This document shows, one piece after another, positions 58,574-64,000 of a stretch of 64,000 nucleotides of DNA. Every line of letters begins with the position of its first letter. Within the stretch, counting starts at the first letter, position 1. A program made the translations under genes and the position numbers. Source of the stretch: a virus; the IMG/VR virus record IMGVR_UViG_3300033146_003076, positions 1-64,000 of that record. One strand, written 5' to 3'. Under the pieces are notes generated by a model. The model ran no database searches. It was not told the DNA's origin and was given only the letters and a program-made list of their open reading frames with translations.

Positions 58574-58610
58574 GTTGGTGTTGACACCAACGATTAGTCT
58601 GTCCCCTTTA
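58574..58610 (-). promoter_or_regulatory. Dispersed element copy 7 with perfect operator
   Basis: Minus strand AAAGGGGACAGACTAATC (58592-58609) directly followed by GTTGGTGTCAACACCAAC (58574-58591), then CTCAAAGGAGG and the ATG at 58555. The palindrome is perfect (9+9). The element touches the stop codon of the upstream gene. Confidence 0.7.
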
Positions 58611-59021
58611 ATTATCTTCTTCCATACATTTCAAATAATCTTTTTTTGCTTTTTTAAAGGACTGTAAATATTTCTCTTTTAATTCTTCTTCTGTTATCCC
58701 TATTGCTTCTAGTGTTTCATCAATATCATAAGTAATACAATATTCATGGTTAGCTAATTCATATCTAAACATTTGAAATTGATATTCTTTATCTTTCCTT
58801 AGTTCTTCTTCTCTTTTGTGTTGTTTCTCCATTAGTTCTGAATAGTCTTTTTCATTTTCCTTTTTAATAAATCCACAATAACCTATTGTTACTATTTCTT
58901 TTTTTGTGCAATTAAATTTCTTTAATCCTTCGTTCATTTGTTCTTCTGAGAATGCAAAGAATATTGGAAATTCATTTATTTCTTTTTGCACTAATTCTTG
59001 ATTCATAATATATTTATTCAT
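58608..59021 (-). CDS. Conserved phage protein (FAFSxEQ type)
   Basis: 137 residues, ATG at 59021 with GGAGC upstream. FPIFFAFSEEQMNEGLKKFN, GYCGFIKKEN and a helical EEL-rich middle with MFRYELANHEYCITYDIDETLEAIGI; this pattern occurs in phage proteins of unknown function. Very charged. Role not known. Confidence 0.6.
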   Translation of the reverse strand: MNKYIMNQELVQKEINEFPIFFAFSEEQMNEGLKKFNCTKKEIVTIGYCGFIKKENEKDYSELMEKQHKREEELRKDKEYQFQMFRYELANHEYCITYDIDETLEAIGITEEELKEKYLQSFKKAKKDYLKCMEEDN

Positions 59022-59034
59022 TTTATTAGCTCCT

Positions 59035-59379
59035 TTATTTTATTAATAAACCTTTTTGATATAATTTTTGTCTTTTTATTCTTGTTTCTTGTGATGCCTT
59101 AACTTGTGTTTCCCTATCATAATATATCATACTGCCACCTCTTTCTTTTCTTCTTAATAGGTTTTGTTCATGTTTATCTGGATCACCTATCCATCTAATT
59201 AAACTTCTTGATACATTAAATCTTTTTGCTAATTTTCTTTGCGATATTTCTCCATACAATCTCTTTATCATTTTTCTATCTTCTAAAGATAATTTAACCC
59301 TTTTATCTTTATTTCTGGGTATTTTAAGATGTGTGTATTCACTTTTATAAGGCATATTACTCACGCTCCATTTATTCAT
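59035..59379 (-). CDS. HTH DNA-binding protein
   Basis: 114 residues from the ATG at 59379; a longer frame to 59448 runs through element copy 8 and is discarded. KLSLEDRKMIKRLYGEISQRKLAKRFNVSRSLIRWIGDP (residues about 29-66) is a resolvase/sigma-like helix-turn-helix with basic flanks. It stands directly behind a full element plus palindrome, so an autoregulated repressor of this operator family is a sensible hypothesis. Confidence 0.6.
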   Translation of the reverse strand: MNKWSVSNMPYKSEYTHLKIPRNKDKRVKLSLEDRKMIKRLYGEISQRKLAKRFNVSRSLIRWIGDPDKHEQNLLRRKERGGSMIYYDRETQVKASQETRIKRQKLYQKGLLIK

Positions 59380-59391
59380 TTTCCCCTTTGA

Positions 59392-59428
59392 GTTGGTGTT
59401 GACACCAACGATTAGTCTGTCCCCTTTA
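59392..59428 (-). promoter_or_regulatory. Dispersed element copy 8 with operator
   Basis: Minus strand AAAGGGGACAGACTAATC followed by GTTGGTGTCAACACCAAC and CTCAAAGGGG before the ATG at 59379. Identical to copy 7 over more than 36 nt, evidence that the module was copied as a unit. Confidence 0.7.
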
Positions 59429-59830
59429 TTATAAAAGGTCTTGTTCACGAAAGGAATAATATTCTTCTTTAGTTACTATAATATGATCTATTAGTTTAAT
59501 ATCTATTATTTCTCCTGCTTCCTTAATTTTCTTTGTAACTTCTTTATCTTGTGTTGATGGTTTGTTATTTCCGCTTGGGTGGTTGTGAGCCATTATTATT
59601 GCGTTACAGCTCATTGTTATTGCTTTCTTAAATATTTCTCTTGGTGCAATAATTGTGGCGTTAAGAGTACCTATTGCCACGATTTCTCTATATATTGGGT
59701 TGTTTGCTGTGTTTAATCCTATTACTATCACAAACTCCCTATCTTCTTCTTCAAATTCTCTTAGATATTTCTTTAAGATCTTTGGTGAATTTATTTTTTT
59801 GTTTGTTTCTATTTCTTTTAACAGTTTCAT
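59429..59830 (-). CDS. RadC-like JAB-domain protein
   Basis: 133 residues, ATG at 59830. The JAB/MPN core is clear: GTLNATIIAPREIFKKAI, AHNHPSGNNKPS (82-92), D95, AGEIIDIKLIDHIIV and EYYSFRE. This metal-protease-like fold is found in RadC/YeeS-type proteins of mobile elements and phages. It lacks the N-terminal HhH region of full RadC. Function in phage biology unknown to me; anti-defence or ubiquitin-like processing are open. Confidence 0.85.
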   Translation of the reverse strand: MKLLKEIETNKKINSPKILKKYLREFEEEDREFVIVIGLNTANNPIYREIVAIGTLNATIIAPREIFKKAITMSCNAIIMAHNHPSGNNKPSTQDKEVTKKIKEAGEIIDIKLIDHIIVTKEEYYSFREQDLL

Positions 59831-59831
59831 T

Positions 59832-59984
59832 TTATCCCATATATGAGTTTTTTACTTCGTACAATTCTTTTACTTCATACTTCTTATAAATTAATTCTAA
59901 TTGGTAATCTATAACTGCGTCTGTTTCTTGTTCTTCCATTCCTGGTTCAACTTTATTTAATATTTCTAATATCTGTTCCAACAT
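59832..59984 (-). CDS. Small acidic protein, 50 residues
   Basis: ATG at 59984 with GAGGG upstream. LEQILEILNKVEPGMEEQET then a helix with Tyr/Lys/Glu (LIYKKYEVKELYEV). Ends 1 nt before the RadC-like gene. Unknown. Confidence 0.5.
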   Translation of the reverse strand: MLEQILEILNKVEPGMEEQETDAVIDYQLELIYKKYEVKELYEVKNSYMG

Positions 59985-59994
59985 TTTCTTTCCC

Positions 59995-60171
59995 TCAATA
60001 TTCAAAAAATACATTATTTCCCATTTGGAAGTCGTATTCTTTATTATTTAAATTGGGTAATTTCCAGTTAAATGTTTCTCCTTTACAGTGCAAATTTATT
60101 CCTTCTACTAAATAAGGGTATTTTTTATTTTTTGACCTAATAGTCATTTTCTTTATAATCCAATGTTTCAT
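59995..60171 (-). CDS. Mini-protein, 58 residues
   Basis: ATG at 60171 with GGAGGA upstream, TGA at 59995-59997. Basic start (KHWIIKKMTIRSKNKKYPYL), then beta (GETFNWKLPNLNNKEYDFQM). Unknown. Confidence 0.5.
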   Translation of the reverse strand: MKHWIIKKMTIRSKNKKYPYLVEGINLHCKGETFNWKLPNLNNKEYDFQMGNNVFFEY

Positions 60172-60184
60172 TTTGTTTTCCTCC

Positions 60185-60565
60185 TTATTCTAATACAACT
60201 CTTTCATGTTTACACCAAGAATCTTTTTGAAATTCCTCAAAATCTTTGTAGGTTATTCCTTTTGTTCCTTTAAATCTATCAAATGTTTCTTCAATATGTT
60301 TTAATTTTGGGTTTTCAATTTGTTCAAACCTTTGAGATCCCTTTCCTGTTTCTATTGTTGGTTTACAAACACTGGCAAAATCAATTCCAAAGAAGTATCC
60401 TATTTGAATGTATGCAATTTGGTTCTTCTTATTTAGTACATGAACCCAAGAATAGTCTTTTGTTACTGGGATATATACTTTATATCCATTTTCTATTAAT
60501 ACTTTGACATATTTTTTTAATGTTTCTTTATCTCTTCCCTTAAAATTTAAATCTTTTTGTTTCAT
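60185..60565 (-). CDS. Hypothetical protein behind element copy 9
   Basis: 126 residues, ATG at 60565 with AAAGGTGA upstream. Alpha/beta: KETLKKYVKVLIENGYKVYI, WVHVLNKKNQIAYIQIGYFF, then a region with TGKGSQRFEQIENPKLKHIE. Similar proteins occur in other phages. First gene after element plus palindrome. Function unknown. Confidence 0.55.
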   Translation of the reverse strand: MKQKDLNFKGRDKETLKKYVKVLIENGYKVYIPVTKDYSWVHVLNKKNQIAYIQIGYFFGIDFASVCKPTIETGKGSQRFEQIENPKLKHIEETFDRFKGTKGITYKDFEEFQKDSWCKHERVVLE

Positions 60566-60579
60566 TTTATCACCTTTGA

Positions 60580-60616
60580 GTTGGTGTCAACACCAACAAT
60601 TAGTTTGTCCCCTTTT
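60580..60616 (-). promoter_or_regulatory. Dispersed element copy 9 with operator
   Basis: Minus strand AAAGGGGACAAACTAATT followed by GTTGGTGTTGACACCAAC (60580-60597), then CTCAAAGGTGA and ATG at 60565. Compared with copies 7 and 8 the palindrome centre is inverted (TG for CA), showing that the centre is not fixed. Confidence 0.7.
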
Positions 60617-60705
60617 TATTTGTTAAAGGATTGTGAATTTCTTGTTCCTTCAAGAGTATCACATAAGGGTGTGTAGTGTTCCATTAATATTATCATATCT
60701 TTCAT
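60616..60705 (-). CDS. Mini-protein, 29 residues
   Basis: ATG at 60705 with GAGGT upstream, TAA at 60616-60618, ending at element copy 9. KDMIILMEHYTPLCDTLEGT. Low information; accepted because of the ribosome binding site and packing. Confidence 0.4.
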   Translation of the reverse strand: MKDMIILMEHYTPLCDTLEGTRNSQSFNK

Positions 60706-60722
60706 TTTCTTTTACCTCTTTT

Positions 60723-60881
60723 TTATTTTCTCGAAGTTCCTATCAAAACTCCTACTAATGCTCCATTTACCATACATCCTACTAAAGGTATGTAATCTGT
60801 GTAATCCGCCCCAAATTGTATCATTGAGTTACCTATAATCACTATTGTTATGCCTATTAATAATTTTATATTTTGGTTCAT
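60723..60881 (-). CDS. Small two-helix membrane protein (holin-like size)
   Basis: 52 residues, ATG at 60881 with GAGGT upstream, TAA at 60723-60725. Two hydrophobic segments (LLIGITIVIIGNSMI and PLVGCMVNGALVGVLIG) joined by FGADYTDYI. Size and two segments resemble class II holins, but no lysis gene is adjacent. Overlaps the next gene by 4 nt (ATGA). Confidence 0.5.
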   Translation of the reverse strand: MNQNIKLLIGITIVIIGNSMIQFGADYTDYIPLVGCMVNGALVGVLIGTSRK

Positions 60882-61021
60882 TTTCTTTTACCTCTCATTA
60901 ATTTTTCGTAATCATTATTTTTATCGCATAAGATCTTTAATCTTGATGCTAACATTTCTTCTCCTGCTTCTGGGTATCTTTCTGCGATCCATTTTGCTTT
61001 CCTTAAAAATGCTTTATTCAT
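60878..61021 (-). CDS. Mini-protein, 47 residues, helical
   Basis: ATG at 61021, TGA at 60878-60880, ATGA overlaps on both sides. NKAFLRKAKWIAERYPEAGE then LASRLKILCDKNNDYEKLMR. Helical; possible DNA-binding. Part of a translation-coupled chain of three mini-genes. Confidence 0.5.
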   Translation of the reverse strand: MNKAFLRKAKWIAERYPEAGEEMLASRLKILCDKNNDYEKLMRGKRK

Positions 61022-61134
61022 TTTCTGTTTGATTCTGGGTTTTTCCCAGAATTTAATCTGTTGTTATAAGTTGGATTAACAACTTTAAACATCAATTTAC
61101 TTATGTTATCTAAATATTCTTTTTTGTATTTCAT
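61018..61134 (-). CDS. Mini-protein, 38 residues
   Basis: ATG at 61134, TGA at 61018-61020, ATGA overlap with the next. KYKKEYLDNISKLMFKVVNP then NNRLNSGKNPESNRK. Its 3' end contains a perfect hairpin (61032-61052). Start of the coupled chain. Confidence 0.45.
   Translation of the reverse strand: MKYKKEYLDNISKLMFKVVNPTYNNRLNSGKNPESNRK
61032..61052 (-). repeat. Perfect hairpin, iteron-like
   Basis: ATTCTGGG/CCCAGAAT with a 5-nt T-rich loop, inside the end of the 61018-61134 gene. The ATTCTGGG arm is the start of the iteron-like motif that recurs at 61151, 61321 and, inverted, at 63603. Confidence 0.6.
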
Positions 61135-61440
61135 TTTCTTTTCCTCTTTGATTCTGGGTTAATCCCCTAATCTTATCTTCATTTGGTTGTGTCAACACCA
61201 TCCACTTTAAACTTAAAGTTAATGTTGACACCAACTCTAGTGATTAGTGCGTCCCCTTTAATCTGTTAAAAAAAATAGTTCCTTCAGTTAGGGGTTAAGA
61301 AGGAACTTAGAATAAGTGTGATTCTGGGTTAATCCCTTAATAGCCTGCAGGTATTCACCTGAATATTATTATGGGATTATTCCCTAATTTGTTTAAGTTG
61401 GAGTTAATGTCAACACCAACTCTTAAAAGGAGGTGTTTGG
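61135..61440. promoter_or_regulatory. Gene-free control region with element copy 10, operators and iterons
   Basis: Holds two ATTCTGGGTTAATCCC motifs (61151, 61321) and a variant ATTATGGGATTATTCCC (61368); operator palindromes at about 61184-61203, 61218-61235 and 61404-61421; element AAAGGGGACGCACTAATC at 61241-61260 (minus strand). This is the densest cluster of regulatory repeats in the window. It stands at the upstream end of the long leftward operon and could serve as its main control region. Confidence 0.6.
61266..61307 (-). terminator. Hairpin followed by T-run (intrinsic-type terminator)
   Basis: Minus strand: AGTTCCTTC ... GAAGGAACT (61277-61285 with 61299-61307) followed by TATTTTTTTTAAC. 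Nine-base-pair stem plus T8 is an intrinsic-type terminator. It would stop RNA coming from the upstream K/N-rich genes before element copy 10. Confidence 0.6.
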
Positions 61441-61859
61441 GAAAAGGGACTTCTCCTTTTCCCATTTAAGTATGAAGAGAGAATGTAAAGGAATTACCAC
61501 AAGGGGATCTATACCTTTAACCTTATTAATCTTTAATCTAATTAACTATAACTATTATAATTAATTATTTAGAATTTTATTTATTTAATTTATTTTAAAA
61601 TAATTTAAACTAAATAAATATAGAAATATAAATAAGTAGAATACTTTAAAAGGTTATTCTTCTAAAACCTTTTATACTTTTTTAAAACTACAATTTTAAT
61701 ATAGTTGATTTAAGTTGTTATACTTTTTTTCAACTATCTTATTTGAATATAGTTTTATTAAGTAAATTACTTATTTGTTTTGTGTTATGACTAGGCATAA
61801 TCACACAAATAAATTTGTGAAAACAACATTAATTTGTCGCTTGAGTGGTTTATTCTAAC
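61441..61859. other. A+T-rich gene-free stretch with hairpins
   Basis: 419 nt without an open frame of note. Short hairpins are visible: GGAAAAGG/CCTTTTCC (61440-61462), AAAGGTT/AACCTTT (61649-61672) and CACAAA/TTTGTG (61804-61819). Very A+T-rich. Could hold the 3' region of the next gene or an origin-like element. Confidence 0.5.
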
Positions 61860-62654
61860 TTAATTTAAATGATTCATAAATAAATCATTTAATACTCTTT
61901 GTTGTGATTTCTTAATACTTTTTAGTATTAAGTTTGAGAAGTTATAATTTAAACTATAACTTCTCTTTTGGACCTTATTACATATAAAAAAAGCATATAA
62001 TTGTTTTGCTTTATTTGTTATTATTCCACTTCTTAATAGGTTTAATTCCCTATTATAAAGTGGTTTTAAGTAAGTTTTAAACTTAATATCCTTTTTAATG
62101 TTCTTTATTTGGATATTAATATATTTAATTAATTCTTTAAAATATTGATGCTTTGCTTTATAGCCATCAATTTTATTTAAAAATGAAATATCAAAAGAAT
62201 ATTTATTTAAGATTTCTGTTTTAATCTTTTCGATTAATTCAACAGAATTATTATTGTTATTATCATTATCATTAGGAATATAATTATAATTAGAAATATT
62301 ATTATTGAAATCTTTAAAAAAAGATATTCTTTTTTTCTGTTCTTTAAAAGAAATATCAATTTTTTTGTTATTAATTGAAAACTTTTTAAGGTTTTCAAGA
62401 TAATTATATCTTTTCTTTTGTTGTTCAAAAGAAAAAACATTGTTTACTTTAGTTTTAAGAATACTTTTAAACTCAAGTATCCTTTTTTTATGTCCTTGCA
62501 ACTGTGCAAGAACTTTAAAAGCAACACTAGGGTATACTTTGTTATAATTAGTATTAAAACTATTCTTATATAGTAATAATACTTTATAATCCTTTAAAGA
62601 AGTGTTGCTTATTACTTCCTTAATATCTTTTTTAATAGTAATTCTGTTTTCCAT
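61860..62654 (-). CDS. Lys/Asn-rich protein in hairpin-dense DNA, unknown
   Basis: 264 residues, ATG at 62654. Very rich in Lys, Asn, Phe, Tyr and Leu, basic; FEQQKKRYNYLENLKKFSIN and FKEQKKRISFFKDFNNNISN are two related segments; an Asn run near 130-137. No known motif. The DNA is packed with perfect short hairpins (stems 6-11 bp), such as GAGAAGTTATA/TATAACTTCTC at 61936-61965. The coding sequence thus has a second layer of constraint or origin. Composition differs from the rest of the block. Confidence 0.55.
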   Translation of the reverse strand: MENRITIKKDIKEVISNTSLKDYKVLLLYKNSFNTNYNKVYPSVAFKVLAQLQGHKKRILEFKSILKTKVNNVFSFEQQKKRYNYLENLKKFSINNKKIDISFKEQKKRISFFKDFNNNISNYNYIPNDNDNNNNNSVELIEKIKTEILNKYSFDISFLNKIDGYKAKHQYFKELIKYINIQIKNIKKDIKFKTYLKPLYNRELNLLRSGIITNKAKQLYAFFICNKVQKRSYSLNYNFSNLILKSIKKSQQRVLNDLFMNHLN

Positions 62655-62712
62655 TTTCTTGACTTATTTTTTAAATTTAATTCAAATAAAAAAAATAAAA
62701 TAATAGTCTAAT

Positions 62713-63036
62713 TTATAGACTAAAATTTTTATACTCGCTCTCTAATTCAGTTTTATTTGATTTTCTAACTAATCCAATAACTGAATTTTTCACAAGAAAT
62801 TTTTCTACATTATCTTTTAAAGTTTCAATTTCTTTTAAACTTTCTGTTGAAACTTTTGTTTTAAAATTAGTTTCTTTTGAAATTTTAACTTCATTTCCTT
62901 TGGTATCTTCCAAAGTAATTGTTGATTTAATTGCTTTTGTACTTGCAATTATTTCTTTTTGTGTGTTGATTCTTTTAATTGCTTTTTCTTGCAATTCTTT
63001 TAATTCAAATTCAATATATTTATTTTTGTTTTCCAT
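62713..63036 (-). CDS. Helical protein in hairpin-dense DNA, unknown
   Basis: 107 residues, ATG at 63036 without a strong site upstream; a perfect palindrome (63049-63069) lies just in front. ELKELQEKAIKRINTQKEII, then VKISKETNFKTKVSTESLKE. Helical with a beta centre. Hairpins CTTTGG/CCAAAG (62898-62915), AATTGC/GCAATT (62929-62950 and 62977-62996), AAAGTTT/AAACTTT (62819-62843) lie in the coding DNA. Function unknown. Confidence 0.55.
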   Translation of the reverse strand: MENKNKYIEFELKELQEKAIKRINTQKEIIASTKAIKSTITLEDTKGNEVKISKETNFKTKVSTESLKEIETLKDNVEKFLVKNSVIGLVRKSNKTELESEYKNFSL

Positions 63037-63048
63037 TTTTTGTCTCCA

Positions 63049-63069
63049 ATATAACTTTTAAAGTTATAT
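63049..63069. repeat. Perfect 21-bp palindrome
   Basis: ATATAACTTT-T-AAAGTTATAT, the longest perfect palindrome seen. Located 13 nt upstream of the ATG at 63036. Candidate operator or extruding hairpin. Confidence 0.7.
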
Positions 63070-63126
63070 TTATTTTGTTGGTTTAAACGGCATTTAATCC
63101 TCTTTAAACCTTTAAATAATCCCTTT

Positions 63127-63228
63127 TCAGGCATTAATTGGTTTATATCCTTTGTGTTGTCCTTTGCTTATTCTTATGGGTCTTTTGTTCCTTTGATAAT
63201 TTGTGTTTAATTCTTTTATTGTTTTCAT
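63127..63228 (-). CDS. Mini-protein, 33 residues, basic
   Basis: ATG at 63228 with GGTGA upstream, TGA at 63127-63129. KTIKELNTNYQRNKRPIRIS then GQHKGYKPINA; strongly basic. Possible nucleic-acid binder. Confidence 0.5.
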   Translation of the reverse strand: MKTIKELNTNYQRNKRPIRISKGQHKGYKPINA

Positions 63229-63244
63229 TTTGTCACCTTTTTTT

Positions 63245-63463
63245 TTAAATATCTTTTTTATGTACCCATAACTTAAAAGAAAACCTATTAAATGGTTTCT
63301 TTATTAATGGTATTAACCAATTTGTAAATGGTAAACATAATAAAATAATACTCACAATTATAAATAAATATGGTATATTAATTGATTTACCATATTGTTT
63401 ATATGTTTCTCTTTTACAATTCATTTTTTTAAGCATTTTGTTAATACTTTTTTGGTTTGTCAT
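63245..63463 (-). CDS. Small membrane protein, first gene of leftward block
   Basis: 72 residues, ATG at 63463. Basic N-terminus, a hydrophobic segment (about 30-48: PYLFIIVSIILLCLPF), then IPLIKK and a basic tail. TATA box 25 nt upstream indicates a leaderless mRNA. As the first gene after the promoter, it is likely made early. Function unknown. Confidence 0.6.
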   Translation of the reverse strand: MTNQKSINKMLKKMNCKRETYKQYGKSINIPYLFIIVSIILLCLPFTNWLIPLIKKPFNRFSFKLWVHKKDI

Positions 63464-63482
63464 ATATAGATAATAGTGTAGT

Positions 63483-63496
63483 GGTATATAAACCTT
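63483..63496 (-). promoter_or_regulatory. Leaderless-type promoter of the leftward block
   Basis: Minus strand CAAAAGGTTTATATACC, TATA centre about 25 nt before the ATG at 63463. Shares AAAGGTTTATATAC with the promoter at 46879. It is the most upstream promoter of the leftward genes in the window. Confidence 0.65.
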
Positions 63497-63504
63497 TTGG
63501 TTGT

Positions 63505-63716
63505 TTCTGACATTATCCCGTAATCTTTTTTTGTATTCTGGTATTATTCCATAATTTGGTGGTTTTTTATACTTTTTTGTGTCGTTTGTGTCGGTTATTT
63601 GTTATTATGGGATAATACCAGAACGTGAGGATCAGGATTCTTGTCGGAATGATACCAGAATATACCTGCATGGCTTCTGTTGGGATTATACCAGAACGTA
63701 TGTCGGGATATACCCC
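63505..63716. repeat. Iteron-like repeat cluster
   Basis: Copies of TTCTGGTATTATCCC or its complement: ATTCTGGTATTATTCC at 63535, ATTATGGGATAATACCAGAA at 63603 (the two form an inverted pair around 48 nt), GGAATGATACCAGAA at 63645, GGGATTATACCAGAA at 63682 and a partial GGGATATACCC at 63705. Direct and inverted copies in about 200 nt upstream of the leftward promoter. Possible origin iterons or operators. Confidence 0.65.
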
Positions 63717-64000
63717 CCATCGTTTTTATTCAATAGGAAGTAATAACTGCTATAGTCACTTGTTATTATTGCTTATACATTTTTGAGAATTCTTACTGCT
63801 TTTCACTGTTTTCCTGTTGATTCTTACTGTTTTCCACTAATTCCGAATTTCGTTTTCTCCGTATTTCGTACTTTTGAGAAACCTATTTCCTGTGGAACTC
63901 TGTTATTTGGGTTGGTGAGTATGGGGATTAGGCTATTCTTCCTTATGAAATGAAAGGGTTATCCTTTATTATGGGTTATTGGCTACTACCCTACTTTTTA
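63717..64000. other. Gene-free right end of window
   Basis: No convincing gene. Contains imperfect direct repeats of ATTCTTACTGTTTTCCAC (two copies around 63790-63840) and TTTCGT-type motifs near 63848-63875. Less A+T-rich than the coding DNA nearby. May be the boundary between the leftward block and genes beyond the window. Confidence 0.5.

Noticed and set aside
1-64000. tRNA genes
   Set aside because: No cloverleaf with a T-loop consensus was found by eye on either strand; a covariance search could still find one.

Overview
This window reads as about 64 kb of a tailed dsDNA virus (or provirus) of an archaeon. The DNA is very A+T-rich, genes are packed almost end to end, and there are only two transcription blocks: a rightward block from the left edge to 27,341 and a leftward block from 27,367 to 63,463. 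Archaeal affiliation rests on an MCM replicative helicase, TATA-type promoters (TTTATATA or TTTATAAA) lying about 25 nt upstream of start codons so that several mRNAs look leaderless, and GGTGA/GAGGT ribosome binding sites. The host cannot be fixed from sequence alone; a low-GC uncultured methanogen or DPANN-type archaeon are both reasonable. No tRNA, rRNA, CRISPR array, integrase, large terminase or portal gene was found, so at least the left part of the head module lies outside the window.

Rightward block (1-27,341) is virion morphogenesis: a beta-helix fibre (cut by the edge), a membrane coiled-coil protein, a metallophosphoesterase, a head maturation protease fused to a scaffold domain that has its own internal start, the HK97-fold major capsid protein, long repeat-rich fibres and LamG adhesins, an inserted HNH nuclease, head-tail connector/closure proteins, a membrane-anchored transglutaminase-like protein, tail completion proteins, tail tube, tail assembly chaperones, tape measure, distal tail protein, baseplate hub/fibre and a kelch-repeat fibre. 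Two copies of one promoter sequence (near 3,391 and 16,084) divide this block into transcription units.

Leftward block (63,463-27,367) is replication, nucleic-acid processing and many small accessory genes: MCM helicase carrying an intein, an AAA-type ATPase, OB-fold ssDNA-binding candidates, RNA ligase, DHH phosphoesterase, PD-(D/E)XK and GIY-YIG nucleases, a PP-loop PAPS-reductase-like protein, a Gp88-like protein, a RadC-like JAB protein, a Gp157/Gam-like protein, two glycosyltransferases, a candidate small terminase, and many small zinc-ribbon, HTH and RHH proteins, plus about twenty mini-genes of 19-58 codons.

The most unusual things seen are: (1) the MCM intein sits inside the Walker A motif and contains a complete HNH endonuclease in a different reading frame with its own ribosome binding site, while the intein frame stays open across it; (2) a one-directional, roughly 16-nt dispersed element (AAAGGGGACnnnCTAAT, ten copies at 41.5-61.3 kb) often adjacent to a palindrome GTTGGTGTnnACACCAAC that recurs as a probable operator; (3) a gene-free, symmetric repeat region with an alternating-TA core at 55.26-55.56 kb that looks like a replication origin; (4) a 61.6-63.1 kb segment saturated with short perfect hairpins, even within two coding regions, bordered by iteron-like repeats; and (5) a conserved-looking phage gene interrupted only by an in-frame TGA at an expected tryptophan position.
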